From Pedobacter sp. SYP-B3415 (GTDB lineage: Bacteria; Bacteroidota; Bacteroidia; Sphingobacteriales; Sphingobacteriaceae), in the NCBI RefSeq assembly GCF_004138205.1, contig NZ_RXNQ01000002.1:118530-182529 (forward strand): a stretch of 64,000 nt of DNA, written 5' to 3'. Positions 37,650 through 45,799 of the stretch are shown piece by piece. How positions within the stretch are numbered: the first letter of the stretch is position 1; every line of letters begins with the position of its first letter. The position numbers and the translations under genes are program-made. The notes below the pieces were generated by a model. That model did not search any database. It was not told the origin of the DNA and worked only from the letters and a program-made list of their open reading frames with translations.

Positions 37650-37823
37650 TTAGTCAGGTTTATCGCCCCCCCGTCTCTTTCGCCGGTTTTTGATGGCCTG
37701 GCTAAGCAGATACTCGATCTGACCGTTGGTGCTGCGAAATTCTTCCGCAGCCCACTGTTCAAGTTCCTGCATCATGGCCGGACTTACCCGCAGCACAAAC
37801 GCTTTTTTCTCTTTATCGGGCAT
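37650..37823 (-). CDS. Small Arc-like ribbon-helix-helix protein
   Basis: 57 residues from ATG 37823. KKAFVLRVSPAMMQELEQWA followed by FRSTNGQIEYLLSQAIKNRR is the pattern of Arc-type ribbon-helix-helix proteins that often accompany Bacteroidota transport or membrane genes. A basic tail (NRRKRRGG) follows. It overlaps the upstream membrane-protein gene by 11 nt, so it is the last gene of an SPFH-membrane protein-Arc unit. DNA target unknown. Confidence 0.8.
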   Translation of the reverse strand: MPDKEKKAFVLRVSPAMMQELEQWAAEEFRSTNGQIEYLLSQAIKNRRKRRGGDKPD

Positions 37824-38364
37824 CGGTACGTTGTTTATCCGGAAATGCAAAAATTTCCGGATGATTATTATTCAGCTGTTCAATAAATAATTCCAGTTCA
37901 AGCGGGCGCACGCTTCCAAACAGTAGTTTCCTGCCATTTTTAAGTTCAAGTTGCAGGCCCCGGTCATGGCCCTCGAAAATAAAAGCTTTGTCTTTCATTT
38001 TAAACCAGAGGCGGTACCTGACACCCCAGCCGCCATACTCGCCAAGCGCATCAAAAGAACGCACCCAGGCCCGGCTTATGGCTGACCAGGGCAGTGTTCT
38101 TTTTTGCCAGAACAAAAGCCTGGAGCGGTAATGAATGCCTGAAGCACTTAGCGAAAATTCGAACCGGAAAGAGCGCATGAACAGGAGCAAGAGCCAGGGT
38201 AAGAATAATACAAGCACCGGCAGGAAGGCATCAGCTTCGAGCCGGCTCCAGCTTAGAGGCTCCGGTCCGAAAAATAAGATACTTCCGGTAATGATAGTTT
38301 CAAAGATCAAAAACAGCGGCAGCCACCAGAGTGCCAACCGCTGTGTTTCTGTATACTCGCGCAT
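37813..38364 (-). CDS. Two-TM membrane protein, function unknown
   Basis: 183 residues. Two hydrophobic helices (about 11-33 and 47-63) are followed by a beta-rich cytosolic part (FEFSLSASGIHYRSRLLFW; FGSVRPLELELFIEQL) that looks PH-like. Starts 2 nt after the SPFH gene ends and overlaps the Arc-like gene. The arrangement suggests the three act together, perhaps in a membrane microdomain; this is inference. Confidence 0.75.
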   Translation of the reverse strand: MREYTETQRLALWWLPLFLIFETIITGSILFFGPEPLSWSRLEADAFLPVLVLFLPWLLLLFMRSFRFEFSLSASGIHYRSRLLFWQKRTLPWSAISRAWVRSFDALGEYGGWGVRYRLWFKMKDKAFIFEGHDRGLQLELKNGRKLLFGSVRPLELELFIEQLNNNHPEIFAFPDKQRTDAR

Positions 38365-38366
38365 TA

Positions 38367-39223
38367 TTAAGGATATAGTGTGCCAGCATTTACAACCGGC
38401 GATACATTTCTTTCACCGCAAAGCACGACCAACAGGTTGCTGACCATCGCAGCTTTCCTTTCTTCGTCGAGCTCAACAATTCCTTTTTCAGACAAACGCG
38501 CCAGCGCCATTTCAACCATGCCCACAGCACCTTCAACAATTTGTTTACGTGCGGCAACAACCGCTGTTGCCTGCTGCCGCTGCAGCATAGCGCCGGCAAT
38601 TTCGGGTGCGTAAGCCAGGTGTGAAAGACGGGCTTCCAGCACATCGATTCCTGCGCGTTCCAGCCGTTCTGCCAGCTCGCTCTCCAGCAAAGCACTTACC
38701 TTTTCTGCACCGTCTTTTAAGGTGATTGTGGCTTCCTCGTCCTCAAAATTATCATAAGGGAAAAGGTTGGCAAGATGTCTGACGGCCGCTTCGCTCTGAA
38801 TGGCCACATACTGCATATAATTTTCGACCGCAAATGTAGCTTTGGCAGTGTCTTTTACCTGCCACACAACAACAGCGGCGATCTCGATCGGATTGCCGAG
38901 CTTGTCGTTTACCTTGATCTGCTGACCGTTTAAATTGTTTGCCCGCATGGATACGCGCTTTTTTACGGTGAAGGGATTCACGCAGAAAAAGCCATCGCTT
39001 TTTACCGTGCCGACATATTTACCAAAAAGTGTTAACACTTGGCTTCATTCGGGTCGATGATGATCAGCCCGGGCAGCACCAAAATCAGATCGGCCAGCAG
39101 CACCAGGGAGCCTGTTACCCAGAACTTGCCTATGAGCGCAAAGATGCCGGCCGCCAGGCCGATTAAAAATAGAAATAGAATGAGATAGCCTGAGGGTGGA
39201 GTGATAATTTTTTCCTGATACAT
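38367..39223 (-). pseudogene. SPFH/band 7 domain protein with a one-base frameshift
   Basis: The N-terminal frame (39223 to 39032) gives two membrane helices and ends [14 protein letters not shown]. The remainder is in the next frame from 39038 and reads [18 protein letters not shown]... with SPFH features ([45 protein letters not shown]). The family reads ...[12 protein letters not shown]..., so one G is missing at about 39036 (AAGTG instead of AAGGTG). With the base restored the protein is about 285 residues and has the usual family layout. Either a real lesion or an assembly error. It leads a three-gene unit. Confidence 0.85.
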
Positions 39224-39312
39224 TTTGATATTGTTTTGATATCATAAATATAAGTGGATCCACACCACAATTGCAAGTCCGGCGGCCAAAACTTATTATT
39301 AAAATTTATGTT

Positions 39313-39320
39313 TATTTTTG
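39313..39320 (+). promoter_or_regulatory. Promoter -7 element of the 7TM-HD gene
   Basis: TATTTTTG, exact TAnnTTTG. It overlaps the in-frame TTG at 39318, which therefore is not a usable start. Confidence 0.45.
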
Positions 39321-39344
39321 AGCGTACTTAATACGATCCACATT

Positions 39345-41423
39345 TTGGCCAAGATCAAAAGAAATTCCCACAGGCTTTTGTACCGTAAATACTCATCGAA
39401 CATCAAATATATCATGATGGTTGTGTCGGTACTTGTCATCACGCTATACCTTCCGAAGCAGCCTCGTTTCAGGTATGAGTTTGAGAAAGGCAAAAGCTGG
39501 ATGAACCGGGACCTGGTGGCACCATTCAGTTTTGCGATCCTGAAGACGCCGGGACAGATCCTGGCCGACCGCAATGATGCATTGAAAAACGTGCTTCCTG
39601 TTTATCAGCTTAACAAGCAGCTTGAAGGAATTGAAACCGAGAGTTTCTCGGGCGAATTTGATGTAAAGTGGGGCACTGCCGCACCGGGTGAGCGGGAGCG
39701 TGAAGTAATCAAAGCGCGCGCGCTTGCTTTGTTGGCTGTTATTTACAAAAAAGGTGTGGTGGGTGTAAATAATACACACCTGGCTGGAAAAAGCAGCTAC
39801 GATTTTTCGCTGCTGACCGATAATGTTTCGAAACGGACGAGTACGCAGGACGTTTTTACAACCGAATCTGCGGTAAATTATTTCAGAACAAACTTTAAAT
39901 CGACCAGTGTAAAGGTAAACCAGATGGTGACTGAACTGGCTGAAGACCACATCAGGCCGAACATTTCGTTTGATGAGCGGCTTACCGCAGTGGTGCAGCA
40001 AAATACGGTTGAGAACATTTCCTCTACGCGGGGAATGGTGCAAAAGGGAGAGCTGATCGTATCCCGCAATGCGGTTATAGATGATGAAATTTATCAAAAG
40101 CTTGAATCGTTCAGGACCACCTATGATGCGCAGACCAAAAGCATAGGCAGCAGCACGCAGGTTTACCTGGGGCAGGTCCTGCTGGTAGGTTTTACCATCG
40201 CTTTGCTGATGATCTTCCTTGCCATGTTCAGGAAGGACATATTTGCTGACAACCGGCAGCTATCGCTCATTCTCATCGTGGTTACAGGGATGCTGCTGGC
40301 ACTGACCTGGGCAATCAAGATGAATTTACCGAGTTTGTATTACATTCCGTTCTGTATCGTACCGATTATTATCAGGATCTTGTTTGATACCCGGTTGGCG
40401 CTTTACCTGCATTTGCTGGTAATCCTGGTGGCCGGTTTTTTTGTTGGTAATGCGTTTGAGTTTGTCTTTTACCAGGTAACGGCCGGTATGGTGGCCATTT
40501 ACAGCATAAAAAACTTCATCAAGCGGGCAAGATTTTTGCTGTCTGCGTTTTATATTCTGCTTGCTTACCTGATATCGTTTCTGGGTATTGCGCTGTTGCG
40601 CGAAGGCTCGTTTTCGGAGATCGAGTGGCTGAATTTTGCGCCTTTTGTATTCAGTGTATTGTTATCGCTGCTGGCCTATCCGCTTATCTATGCTTTTGAG
40701 CGGGTATTTGGTATTACGTCTGATGTGGCGCTGATCGAGCTAACAAATACAAATAACAAGCTGCTGCGCGATCTGGCGTTCAAGGCGCCGGGAACTTTTC
40801 AGCATTCGCTGCAGGTAGCAAACCTGGCCGAGGCGGCGATCTTTAAGATCGGGGGCAATGCGCTGCTGGTGCGGGCGGGGGCCCTGTATCATGATATTGG
40901 TAAGATGGAGAATCCCCAGTATTTTATAGAGAACCAGAATACGGCGCAGAGTCCGCACGACAAGCTGCCATATGAGCAGAGTGCGCAGATCATCATTCAG
41001 CATGTGCATAAAGGGATTGAGATTACAAGGAAACACCAGCTTCCCGAAGCGGTGATCGACTTTATACGCACGCATCACGGCAACACGCGGGTGGATTATT
41101 TTTACCAGTCATTTTTAAAAAATTCGCCTGAAAAGTTCGTTGATGAGAATACCTTCCGTTACCCTGGACCGATTCCCTTTTCGAAAGAAACCGGTGTGCT
41201 GATGCTTGCCGATTCGGTCGAGGCGGCCTCCCGAAGTCTGAAAAATCCGGACATGGAGAGCATCAATGATCTGGTTGAGCGGATTATAAATTACAAACTC
41301 GAGCAGGATCAGCTTGATAATTGCGATCTGACGTTAAAAGATATCGAGACTATTAAGCTGATATTCAAGACAATGTTAATGAGCATTTATCACGTGCGGA
41401 TAGATTATCAACAACATGCATAA
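39345..41423 (+). CDS. 7TM-HD family phosphohydrolase (PgpH-like)
   Basis: About 692 residues from TTG 39345; the upstream TTG 39318 lies in the promoter. An N-terminal membrane helix, a long extracellular 7TMR-HDED domain (about 60-270), seven membrane helices (about 275-460), then an HD domain with FQHSLQVANLAEAAIF, GALYHDIGKM and IRTHHGNTRVDYFY. PgpH-type enzymes degrade cyclic di-AMP. Full-length and intact. Start codon uncertain. Confidence 0.92.
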   Translation: MAKIKRNSHRLLYRKYSSNIKYIMMVVSVLVITLYLPKQPRFRYEFEKGKSWMNRDLVAPFSFAILKTPGQILADRNDALKNVLPVYQLNKQLEGIETESFSGEFDVKWGTAAPGEREREVIKARALALLAVIYKKGVVGVNNTHLAGKSSYDFSLLTDNVSKRTSTQDVFTTESAVNYFRTNFKSTSVKVNQMVTELAEDHIRPNISFDERLTAVVQQNTVENISSTRGMVQKGELIVSRNAVIDDEIYQKLESFRTTYDAQTKSIGSSTQVYLGQVLLVGFTIALLMIFLAMFRKDIFADNRQLSLILIVVTGMLLALTWAIKMNLPSLYYIPFCIVPIIIRILFDTRLALYLHLLVILVAGFFVGNAFEFVFYQVTAGMVAIYSIKNFIKRARFLLSAFYILLAYLISFLGIALLREGSFSEIEWLNFAPFVFSVLLSLLAYPLIYAFERVFGITSDVALIELTNTNNKLLRDLAFKAPGTFQHSLQVANLAEAAIFKIGGNALLVRAGALYHDIGKMENPQYFIENQNTAQSPHDKLPYEQSAQIIIQHVHKGIEITRKHQLPEAVIDFIRTHHGNTRVDYFYQSFLKNSPEKFVDENTFRYPGPIPFSKETGVLMLADSVEAASRSLKNPDMESINDLVERIINYKLEQDQLDNCDLTLKDIETIKLIFKTMLMSIYHVRIDYQQHA

Positions 41424-41430
41424 TTTTTTT

Positions 41431-41459
41431 TTGCAGAATACACTGAATTACTATATTTG
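41431..41459 (+). promoter_or_regulatory. Promoter of the tRNA-Ser/tRNA-Pro unit
   Basis: TTG (41431-41433), 18 nt, TATATTTG (41452-41459), exact -7 element, about 40 nt before tRNA-Ser. Confidence 0.65.
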
Positions 41460-41499
41460 CAGACCTTAAAACAGCGGCAGGAGTGCTGCAAAGAGGATT

Positions 41500-41586
41500 G
41501 GTGAGGTGCCTGAGAGGCCGAAAGGAACAGTTTGCTAAACTGTCGTACGGGCAACCGTACCGCGGGTTCGAATCCCGCCCTCACCG
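41500..41586 (+). tRNA. tRNA-Ser(GCU)
   Basis: 87 nt. Acceptor GGTGAGG pairs with CCTCACC, discriminator G. Anticodon loop TTTGCTAAA gives anticodon GCT. A long variable arm (GTACGGGCAACCGTAC) is typical of class II serine tRNAs; T-loop GGTTCGAATCC. CCA is not encoded. Followed 16 nt later by tRNA-Pro. Confidence 0.97.
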
Positions 41587-41602
41587 CTGACTCAGGTCAG
41601 CT

Positions 41603-41676
41603 CGGGGTGTAGCGTAGCCCGGTATCGCGCCACATTTGGGATGTGGAGGTCGTAGGTTCGAATCCTGCCACCCCGA
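41603..41676 (+). tRNA. tRNA-Pro(UGG), copy 1
   Basis: 74 nt. Acceptor CGGGGTG/CACCCCG, discriminator A, anticodon loop TTTGGGA (TGG), T-loop GGTTCGAATCC. CCA not encoded. Identical to the copy at 50755-50828, in the same orientation. Confidence 0.97.
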
Positions 41677-42175
41677 CACACGAAACAGAAGCCTCCGCGT
41701 AGCGGGGGCTTTGCTGTTTCCGCCCCGACCGAAGCCGCAGGCTTCGGGGAGGGAAGGAACAGCAAAGCCCCAGAAAACCCCCCGGGTTTTCGGCTTCTGT
41801 TTCGTATGTCGTCACCCCCCTCACGGGATCGCGCGAGGAACGAGCGCAATCCTGCCCGAAGATTTGATTGGTTATTTGCCCGAAGCCGCAGGCTTCAGGG
41901 AGGGAGGGAACAGCAAAGCCCCAGAAAACCCCCGGGTTTTCGGCTTCTGTTTCGTGCGTCGTTACCCCCCTTCAAGGATCGCGCGAGGAACGAGCGCAAT
42001 CCTGCCGGAAGATTTGATGTGTTATTTACGATGTAGCTGCAAGGCTCTCATTACCGATTTTTCGGCTTCTGTTTCGTGCGTCATCACCCCCCCCCGTCAC
42101 AGGATCGCGCGAGGAACGAGCGCAATCCAGCCCGAAGATTTGATTCTTCATTTGCCCGAGCCGCAGGCTTCAGGG
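41677..42175 (+). repeat. Palindromic repeat cluster behind tRNA-Pro copy 1
   Basis: Three copies of a 27-bp imperfect hairpin GGATCGCGC-gaggaac-GAGCGCAATCC at 41826-41852, 41976-42002 and 42102-42128 (spacing 150 and 126 bp). Each is preceded by GGCTTCTGTTTCGT and a C-run. Short hairpins GAAGCC-gca-GGCTTC lie between them. The same units occur at 50829-51190. It is noncoding in appearance although long frames cross it. It resembles REP/BIME-type elements; the frequency elsewhere in the genome cannot be seen here. Confidence 0.85.
41682..41720 (+). terminator. Hairpin directly after tRNA-Pro copy 1
   Basis: GAAACAG (41682-41688) pairs with CTGTTTC (41714-41720), with an inner CCGC/GCGG stem around GTAG. 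Likely terminator or processing hairpin; no long T-tract. Confidence 0.6.
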
Positions 42176-42230
42176 AACGGGAACTGATAGATGTGCCGGG
42201 GTTAGCTTGTACCGTGTGCTTTGATATTTG

Positions 42231-42404
42231 TTATAGCGAGAGGAATGGGGGTAAATCTGCCAGCCATTTGATTTGTTCGTCGAACGGACCCACCCAACCT
42301 AAAGGTAAAAAGACTGAGCCGGGCTGTATCTTAATTTTTGACGACTTTAAGGCATTAATCGCACGCCCTTCCAACTCACATAAGTCATAAATCACCGATC
42401 TCAT
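42231..42404 (-). CDS. Possible small protein of 57 residues
   Basis: A 57-codon frame from ATG 42404 with a balanced composition (GRAINALKSSKIKIQPGSVF, then LPLGWVGPFDEQIKWLAD). No ribosome-binding site or promoter stands out. I do not recognise it; it could be a fragment. It lies between the repeat cluster and the TlpA gene. Confidence 0.35.
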   Translation of the reverse strand: MRSVIYDLCELEGRAINALKSSKIKIQPGSVFLPLGWVGPFDEQIKWLADLPPFLSL

Positions 42405-42472
42405 GAGTGAAAATGGCTAGAATTTGAAACCCGAAAATCATCAATATTAAAACCACAGGACGTAAAGGTAGA

Positions 42473-43153
42473 TCAATTACTATTCAAGCACTCTTTTATA
42501 ACAGGAACCAGCTTCGCCTGAAACTCTTTGTGTACGGCCTCTTCGGTTATTTTGCCGCCCAGGGAATAGTATCTGATTTTGCCGTATTTGTCAATTACAA
42601 TAGTCGTTGGATAGCCGAATACATGGAAGGTCTTTCCCGAAAGCGCTGTTTCCGGATCTGCGATCGTTTGAAATAAAAACTTCGTCGATTGCAGATGTGT
42701 TTTGAGCGCCTCCTCATTTTCGCGGGCGATAGATACAAAGAGCACATCTTCGTTTTGAAACCGCTCAACCAATGCGTTTAAGGCAGGTATCTCCACGCGA
42801 CAAGGCGCACAGGCAATAAACCAGAAATTCAGCACAACGACCTTTCCCTGCAGCTTCGACAAATCGATCTGTTTGCCTGCAATAGTTTTCGCACTGAATA
42901 CCGGAGCTGCAACACCATCCATAGCCCCCGGCTTTTCTATATCATACTTTTTTGCCCCGGTAAATTTCGCCAGGGCCTGCTCATATTCATTGGTCTGAGA
43001 TTTTGCTGTCATCGGTTTTGCCAGCAATAATAGTGTGATCGACAACAGGCTGATCCATATGCAGACCGGCTTAGATTTTAATATCACCAGCTTTGTCAAC
43101 ACGGTGCTGGCTATGTCAAGTGCTGAAAGTCTGAGGGTGCAAGTTAATTTCAT
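42473..43153 (-). CDS. TlpA/ResA-like thioredoxin-fold protein
   Basis: 226 residues from ATG 43153, or 204 from GTG 43087, which gives a tidier signal anchor (KSKPVCIWISLLSITLLLLA). Thioredoxin-like domain with redox motif CAPC in FWFIACAPCRVEIPALN, and the cis-Pro region GYPTTIVIDKYGKI. Predicted periplasmic disulfide reductase. Divergent from the lipoprotein cluster at 43456. Confidence 0.88.
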   Translation of the reverse strand: MKLTCTLRLSALDIASTVLTKLVILKSKPVCIWISLLSITLLLLAKPMTAKSQTNEYEQALAKFTGAKKYDIEKPGAMDGVAAPVFSAKTIAGKQIDLSKLQGKVVVLNFWFIACAPCRVEIPALNALVERFQNEDVLFVSIARENEEALKTHLQSTKFLFQTIADPETALSGKTFHVFGYPTTIVIDKYGKIRYYSLGGKITEEAVHKEFQAKLVPVIKECLNSN

Positions 43154-43399
43154 TGATTACCAGAAGTTTCTTATTGCATCAAAGTTGCATAAAATATTTC
43201 GTTCTGAAAAGCTGCAGATGTGATTTTTGTTTAGGAACCGCCCACCTCACGCTTCGCATCCCTGGCCTGTTGACAAACTGCTCTTCGCAGCGGGGTAGGG
43301 CCTATAGGCATGTAGGCGAGCCACCAGTCGACTCTAAGGCTCTTTCCATTTTATCCCTGCGACAAAACTCAATGATCGAACTCCGGATTAAAAAAAAAT
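43154..43399. other. Intergenic stretch without a recognised gene
   Basis: About 245 bases between the TlpA gene and the operator region at 43400. Short frames are present, none convincing. The minus-strand reading contains a block (NRPGMRSVRWAVP-like) that looks like translated repeat rather than a gene. Confidence 0.5.
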
Positions 43400-43445
43400 G
43401 CAACGTTGTTGCGTATGAACGTTAATTGTTGCAACTTTGCTGCAA
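43400..43445 (+). promoter_or_regulatory. Promoter with two operator-like inverted repeats
   Basis: TTG (43409-43411), 20 nt, CAACTTTG (43432-43439; one mismatch to TAnnTTTG). GCAAC-gtt-GTTGC (43400-43412) covers the -33 element. TTGCA-N7-TGCAA (43429-43445), containing the palindrome GTTGCAAC, covers the -7 element. The layout is that of a repressed promoter; a Fur/Zur-type metal regulator is a guess. Confidence 0.5.
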
Positions 43446-43455
43446 TAAAGATCTG

Positions 43456-43845
43456 ATGAGGCTTGAAAGAATAAAGCAGTTGAGGCACACGGGCACAGGC
43501 TGGTTGCTGCTGGCGATATTTTGCCAGCTGCCGTTTGGCCAGCTGCTGCACGAGCATAAAAGAACTCATCAAACTCATACCGTATCAACCATAGCGGATT
43601 CTGCACCAGATTGTATTTTTTGTGATCTTTTAAAACAGCAGCAGGATTGGCTGTTTACTCAGCGCCATGTGCTCTTGTGCCTTAAAGCGGGTGTGATTTG
43701 TCTGATATTCCTGTCTGGCGATTCCTTCCTGCGCTTTTCGGCGATCCGGCGCCTCAGGGACCGGGCCCCGCCAACGTTACTGCCGGTTAGACGCTGGTTA
43801 TGGAATTTGGAAGGGGCAGGGTTGCATTCCGCCGTTAGGCTTTAA
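43456..43845 (+). CDS. Small membrane protein with a His-rich segment
   Basis: 129 residues from ATG 43456, the only usable start downstream of the promoter. One hydrophobic helix near residue 15 (GWLLLAIFCQLPFGQ), then LLHEHKRTHQTH with four histidines in nine residues, DCIFCDLL with two cysteines, and a second hydrophobic stretch (AGVICLIFLSGDSF). The His/Cys pattern suggests metal handling. No family recognised. First gene of the lipoprotein cluster. Confidence 0.65.
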   Translation: MRLERIKQLRHTGTGWLLLAIFCQLPFGQLLHEHKRTHQTHTVSTIADSAPDCIFCDLLKQQQDWLFTQRHVLLCLKAGVICLIFLSGDSFLRFSAIRRLRDRAPPTLLPVRRWLWNLEGAGLHSAVRL

Positions 43846-43876
43846 CTTTTAACGTGGCGCTGAGCGCTTGCCTTGT

Positions 43877-44044
43877 ATGGGTGGCCTGGCGGCTGCAGTG
43901 TCTATGGCTGTTTCTGGAAATGATCAGTCTGCAATGGCTGCAATTCACGCGAAGCCGGAAGTCAAACTGCCATTTCCTCACCGAAGTCCGGTGTCTGAAG
44001 CGCTTAAAACGTTGGCGTCTTCGCTCAGCTATCAACCTGCCTGA
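43877..44044 (+). CDS. Possible 55-residue protein
   Basis: Frame from ATG 43877 (MGGLAAAVSMAVSGND, then KPEVKLPFPHRSP), between the His-rich gene and the first DUF4625 lipoprotein. A competing frame of 69 residues crosses the same bases. Nothing recognised; may be a remnant of a removed gene. Confidence 0.25.
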   Translation: MGGLAAAVSMAVSGNDQSAMAAIHAKPEVKLPFPHRSPVSEALKTLASSLSYQPA

Positions 44045-44102
44045 AATCAAACCTTCAATTTAATTAAACTACATCCCTCACCTATAAATCACTATCTGAT
44101 AC

Positions 44103-45041
44103 ATGAAATCGATAAAATCTACAATTTTATTTCTGCTATTTCTGTCGACATTTACAGCTTGTAAAAAAGATGCCGAAGAACAAATACAACCCGAAACGCC
44201 CCGGCCAAAAATGGATAACCTGGAACTCGGACTGGGCAATGCAGGCATTGGCGTGACCGGAGAAGACTTTCATTTTGAAGCAGACCTGGTTGCTGTTGAA
44301 AAACTCGATAAGGTCGAGGTGAAAATGATCCAGAGACCCGGAGAAACGTATAGCAAAAGCTGGACCCACGAAATCATCTGGACGCAGTACAAGGGTTTGA
44401 AGAATACCAATGTCCACAAGCATTTTAAAATCCCCGCCGAGGCTGCGGAAGGAAAATATGATCTGGTCGTTGCTGTTTATGACGAGAACGGATCAAAACT
44501 CGAAGTGAAGCGGGACTTTGAGATATTTAGTCGCGCAAATCTTCCGGTCAGGCCGATGTTTACCGGCATTTACGTACACCGGAACTGGACACCCTTTTAC
44601 GATTCACATGCTGATAAAGACGTATACCCGTCCCAGCGTCTTAAAATGGGAGACACCCTGCAAACTCAGGTTAACGTATCCTTTGTAAAAGGTGATGGCA
44701 AATTATACGCGCTCCTGATCAAAAAATCTGCAAACTACAATCCGAAAACAATTGAAGAGGTGGATCTGAGCAAGGCGATCGTTTATGATGTTTTCGAACA
44801 CAAAAACGAGCCAGCTGTTTATGATTTTTCCAATTCAGTTTTCGATTTCAACACATTTATGCCCGTCCGCCTCATCCCGGATCTGATCATTGGCGCTGCG
44901 CGCGATAACAACACCGGCGGAGGTAATCCGATCAATGGAACTAAATCCTGGCAAGCCGGCGATTACAACCTCGTGATCATCTACAAGAACATGACCGCCA
45001 ATAAGACCATTTACAGATCAATTCCATTTGGTATAGAATAG
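44103..45041 (+). CDS. DUF4625 lipoprotein, long form
   Basis: 312 residues. Lipobox FTAC. Residues about 35-145 follow the DUF4625 pattern: LELGLGNAGIGVTGEDFHFE, then NTNVHKHFKIPAEAAEGKYDL with paired histidines, and AVYDENGSK. The C-terminal half (about 150-312) is a further beta-rich module. DUF4625 proteins in Bacteroidota often accompany metal-linked TonB systems, but no receptor is here. Start of a three-lipoprotein run. Confidence 0.85.
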   Translation: MKSIKSTILFLLFLSTFTACKKDAEEQIQPETPRPKMDNLELGLGNAGIGVTGEDFHFEADLVAVEKLDKVEVKMIQRPGETYSKSWTHEIIWTQYKGLKNTNVHKHFKIPAEAAEGKYDLVVAVYDENGSKLEVKRDFEIFSRANLPVRPMFTGIYVHRNWTPFYDSHADKDVYPSQRLKMGDTLQTQVNVSFVKGDGKLYALLIKKSANYNPKTIEEVDLSKAIVYDVFEHKNEPAVYDFSNSVFDFNTFMPVRLIPDLIIGAARDNNTGGGNPINGTKSWQAGDYNLVIIYKNMTANKTIYRSIPFGIE

Positions 45042-45100
45042 ACGAAGTCTCATCAGAACCAGCAAATCCAAAAATGACAGTCACAACAAACAGACAAACG

Positions 45101-45790
45101 ATGAAAATCAAATTATTTACAATTATACTCGCCGCTTTTACCTTACTGGCCGGAAGCTGTAAAAAAGATGAACAAAATATTCCGGACGAACCAGAGCCCT
45201 TTGTAATTACCGACCATTTTGTTGCAGGAACGCTTACACAAAAGAGCGGCACCAGGTACACGAGTGTTTTTTTTATCCGGTTGCTTGAAGACAACAAAGC
45301 GTTGTTTATCAATTCGTCTGCTACAAATCTGACCGGAACATATACCCTTAGCGAAACAGAGCTGACTTTTGAAGTAACGGGTGGAAACGCGCGGATCGCC
45401 AGGTTTACCCTCGATAAGGATAAAAAGATAACTTCGGCGTATTACAAAGCCCTGAATACCGAATATGACGCAACAGGAGAGATGCTTCCGGTTGGCGAAA
45501 CCAATCAACTTGCCGGCAAGTCGTTCAGGGGTGAAGAGTTCAAAATGGGCGGTGTGAGCAATAAACCTGTCATGATCTATAGTTTCAATAATGGCGCAAC
45601 AAATAGTTATGGTTCAGGTTTTGACACAAACGGCATCGACAATACGCTTAATACTTACACACTGATTGGCGGCGCCGGCTTCAAGTACGTGAGTGGTAAC
45701 AATGTAGAATTAGGTTTTGTCTCCGGCAAACGGCTTACCGTTTTCCGGTCGGCCGGTTTGTATTATTATGGCAAGTACGACCAGCTATAA
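45101..45790 (+). CDS. Lipoprotein, function unknown
   Basis: 229 residues from ATG 45101 (an earlier ATG at 45074 would place nine residues before the signal). Lipobox LAGSC. The mature part is beta-rich (FVITDHFVAGTLTQKSGTRY; GTYTLSETELTFEVTG), without a recognised domain. It sits between two DUF4625 genes, 59 nt after the first and 9 nt before the second, so it is part of the same operon. Confidence 0.8.
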   Translation: MKIKLFTIILAAFTLLAGSCKKDEQNIPDEPEPFVITDHFVAGTLTQKSGTRYTSVFFIRLLEDNKALFINSSATNLTGTYTLSETELTFEVTGGNARIARFTLDKDKKITSAYYKALNTEYDATGEMLPVGETNQLAGKSFRGEEFKMGGVSNKPVMIYSFNNGATNSYGSGFDTNGIDNTLNTYTLIGGAGFKYVSGNNVELGFVSGKRLTVFRSAGLYYYGKYDQL

Positions 45791-45799
45791 TTAACCGCT

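Noticed and set aside
41592..41849. Minus-strand frame across tRNA-Pro reading GRIRTYDLHIPNVARYRAT
   Set aside because: This is the antisense translation of the tRNA-Pro gene, a common false annotation; the same occurs at 50723-50917.
41826..42128. Possible CRISPR array
   Set aside because: Repeat spacing is 120-150 bp, units are imperfect hairpins with repeated flanks, and there are no cas genes.
41636..42187. 183-residue plus-strand frame with ARGTSAILPEDL repeats
   Set aside because: It is translated tRNA and palindromic repeat sequence; the repeats are structured DNA, not protein repeats.
43854..44063. 69-residue plus-strand frame rich in Trp, Leu and Arg
   Set aside because: Looks like an out-of-phase reading; the 55-residue frame from 43877 is the better, still weak, candidate.
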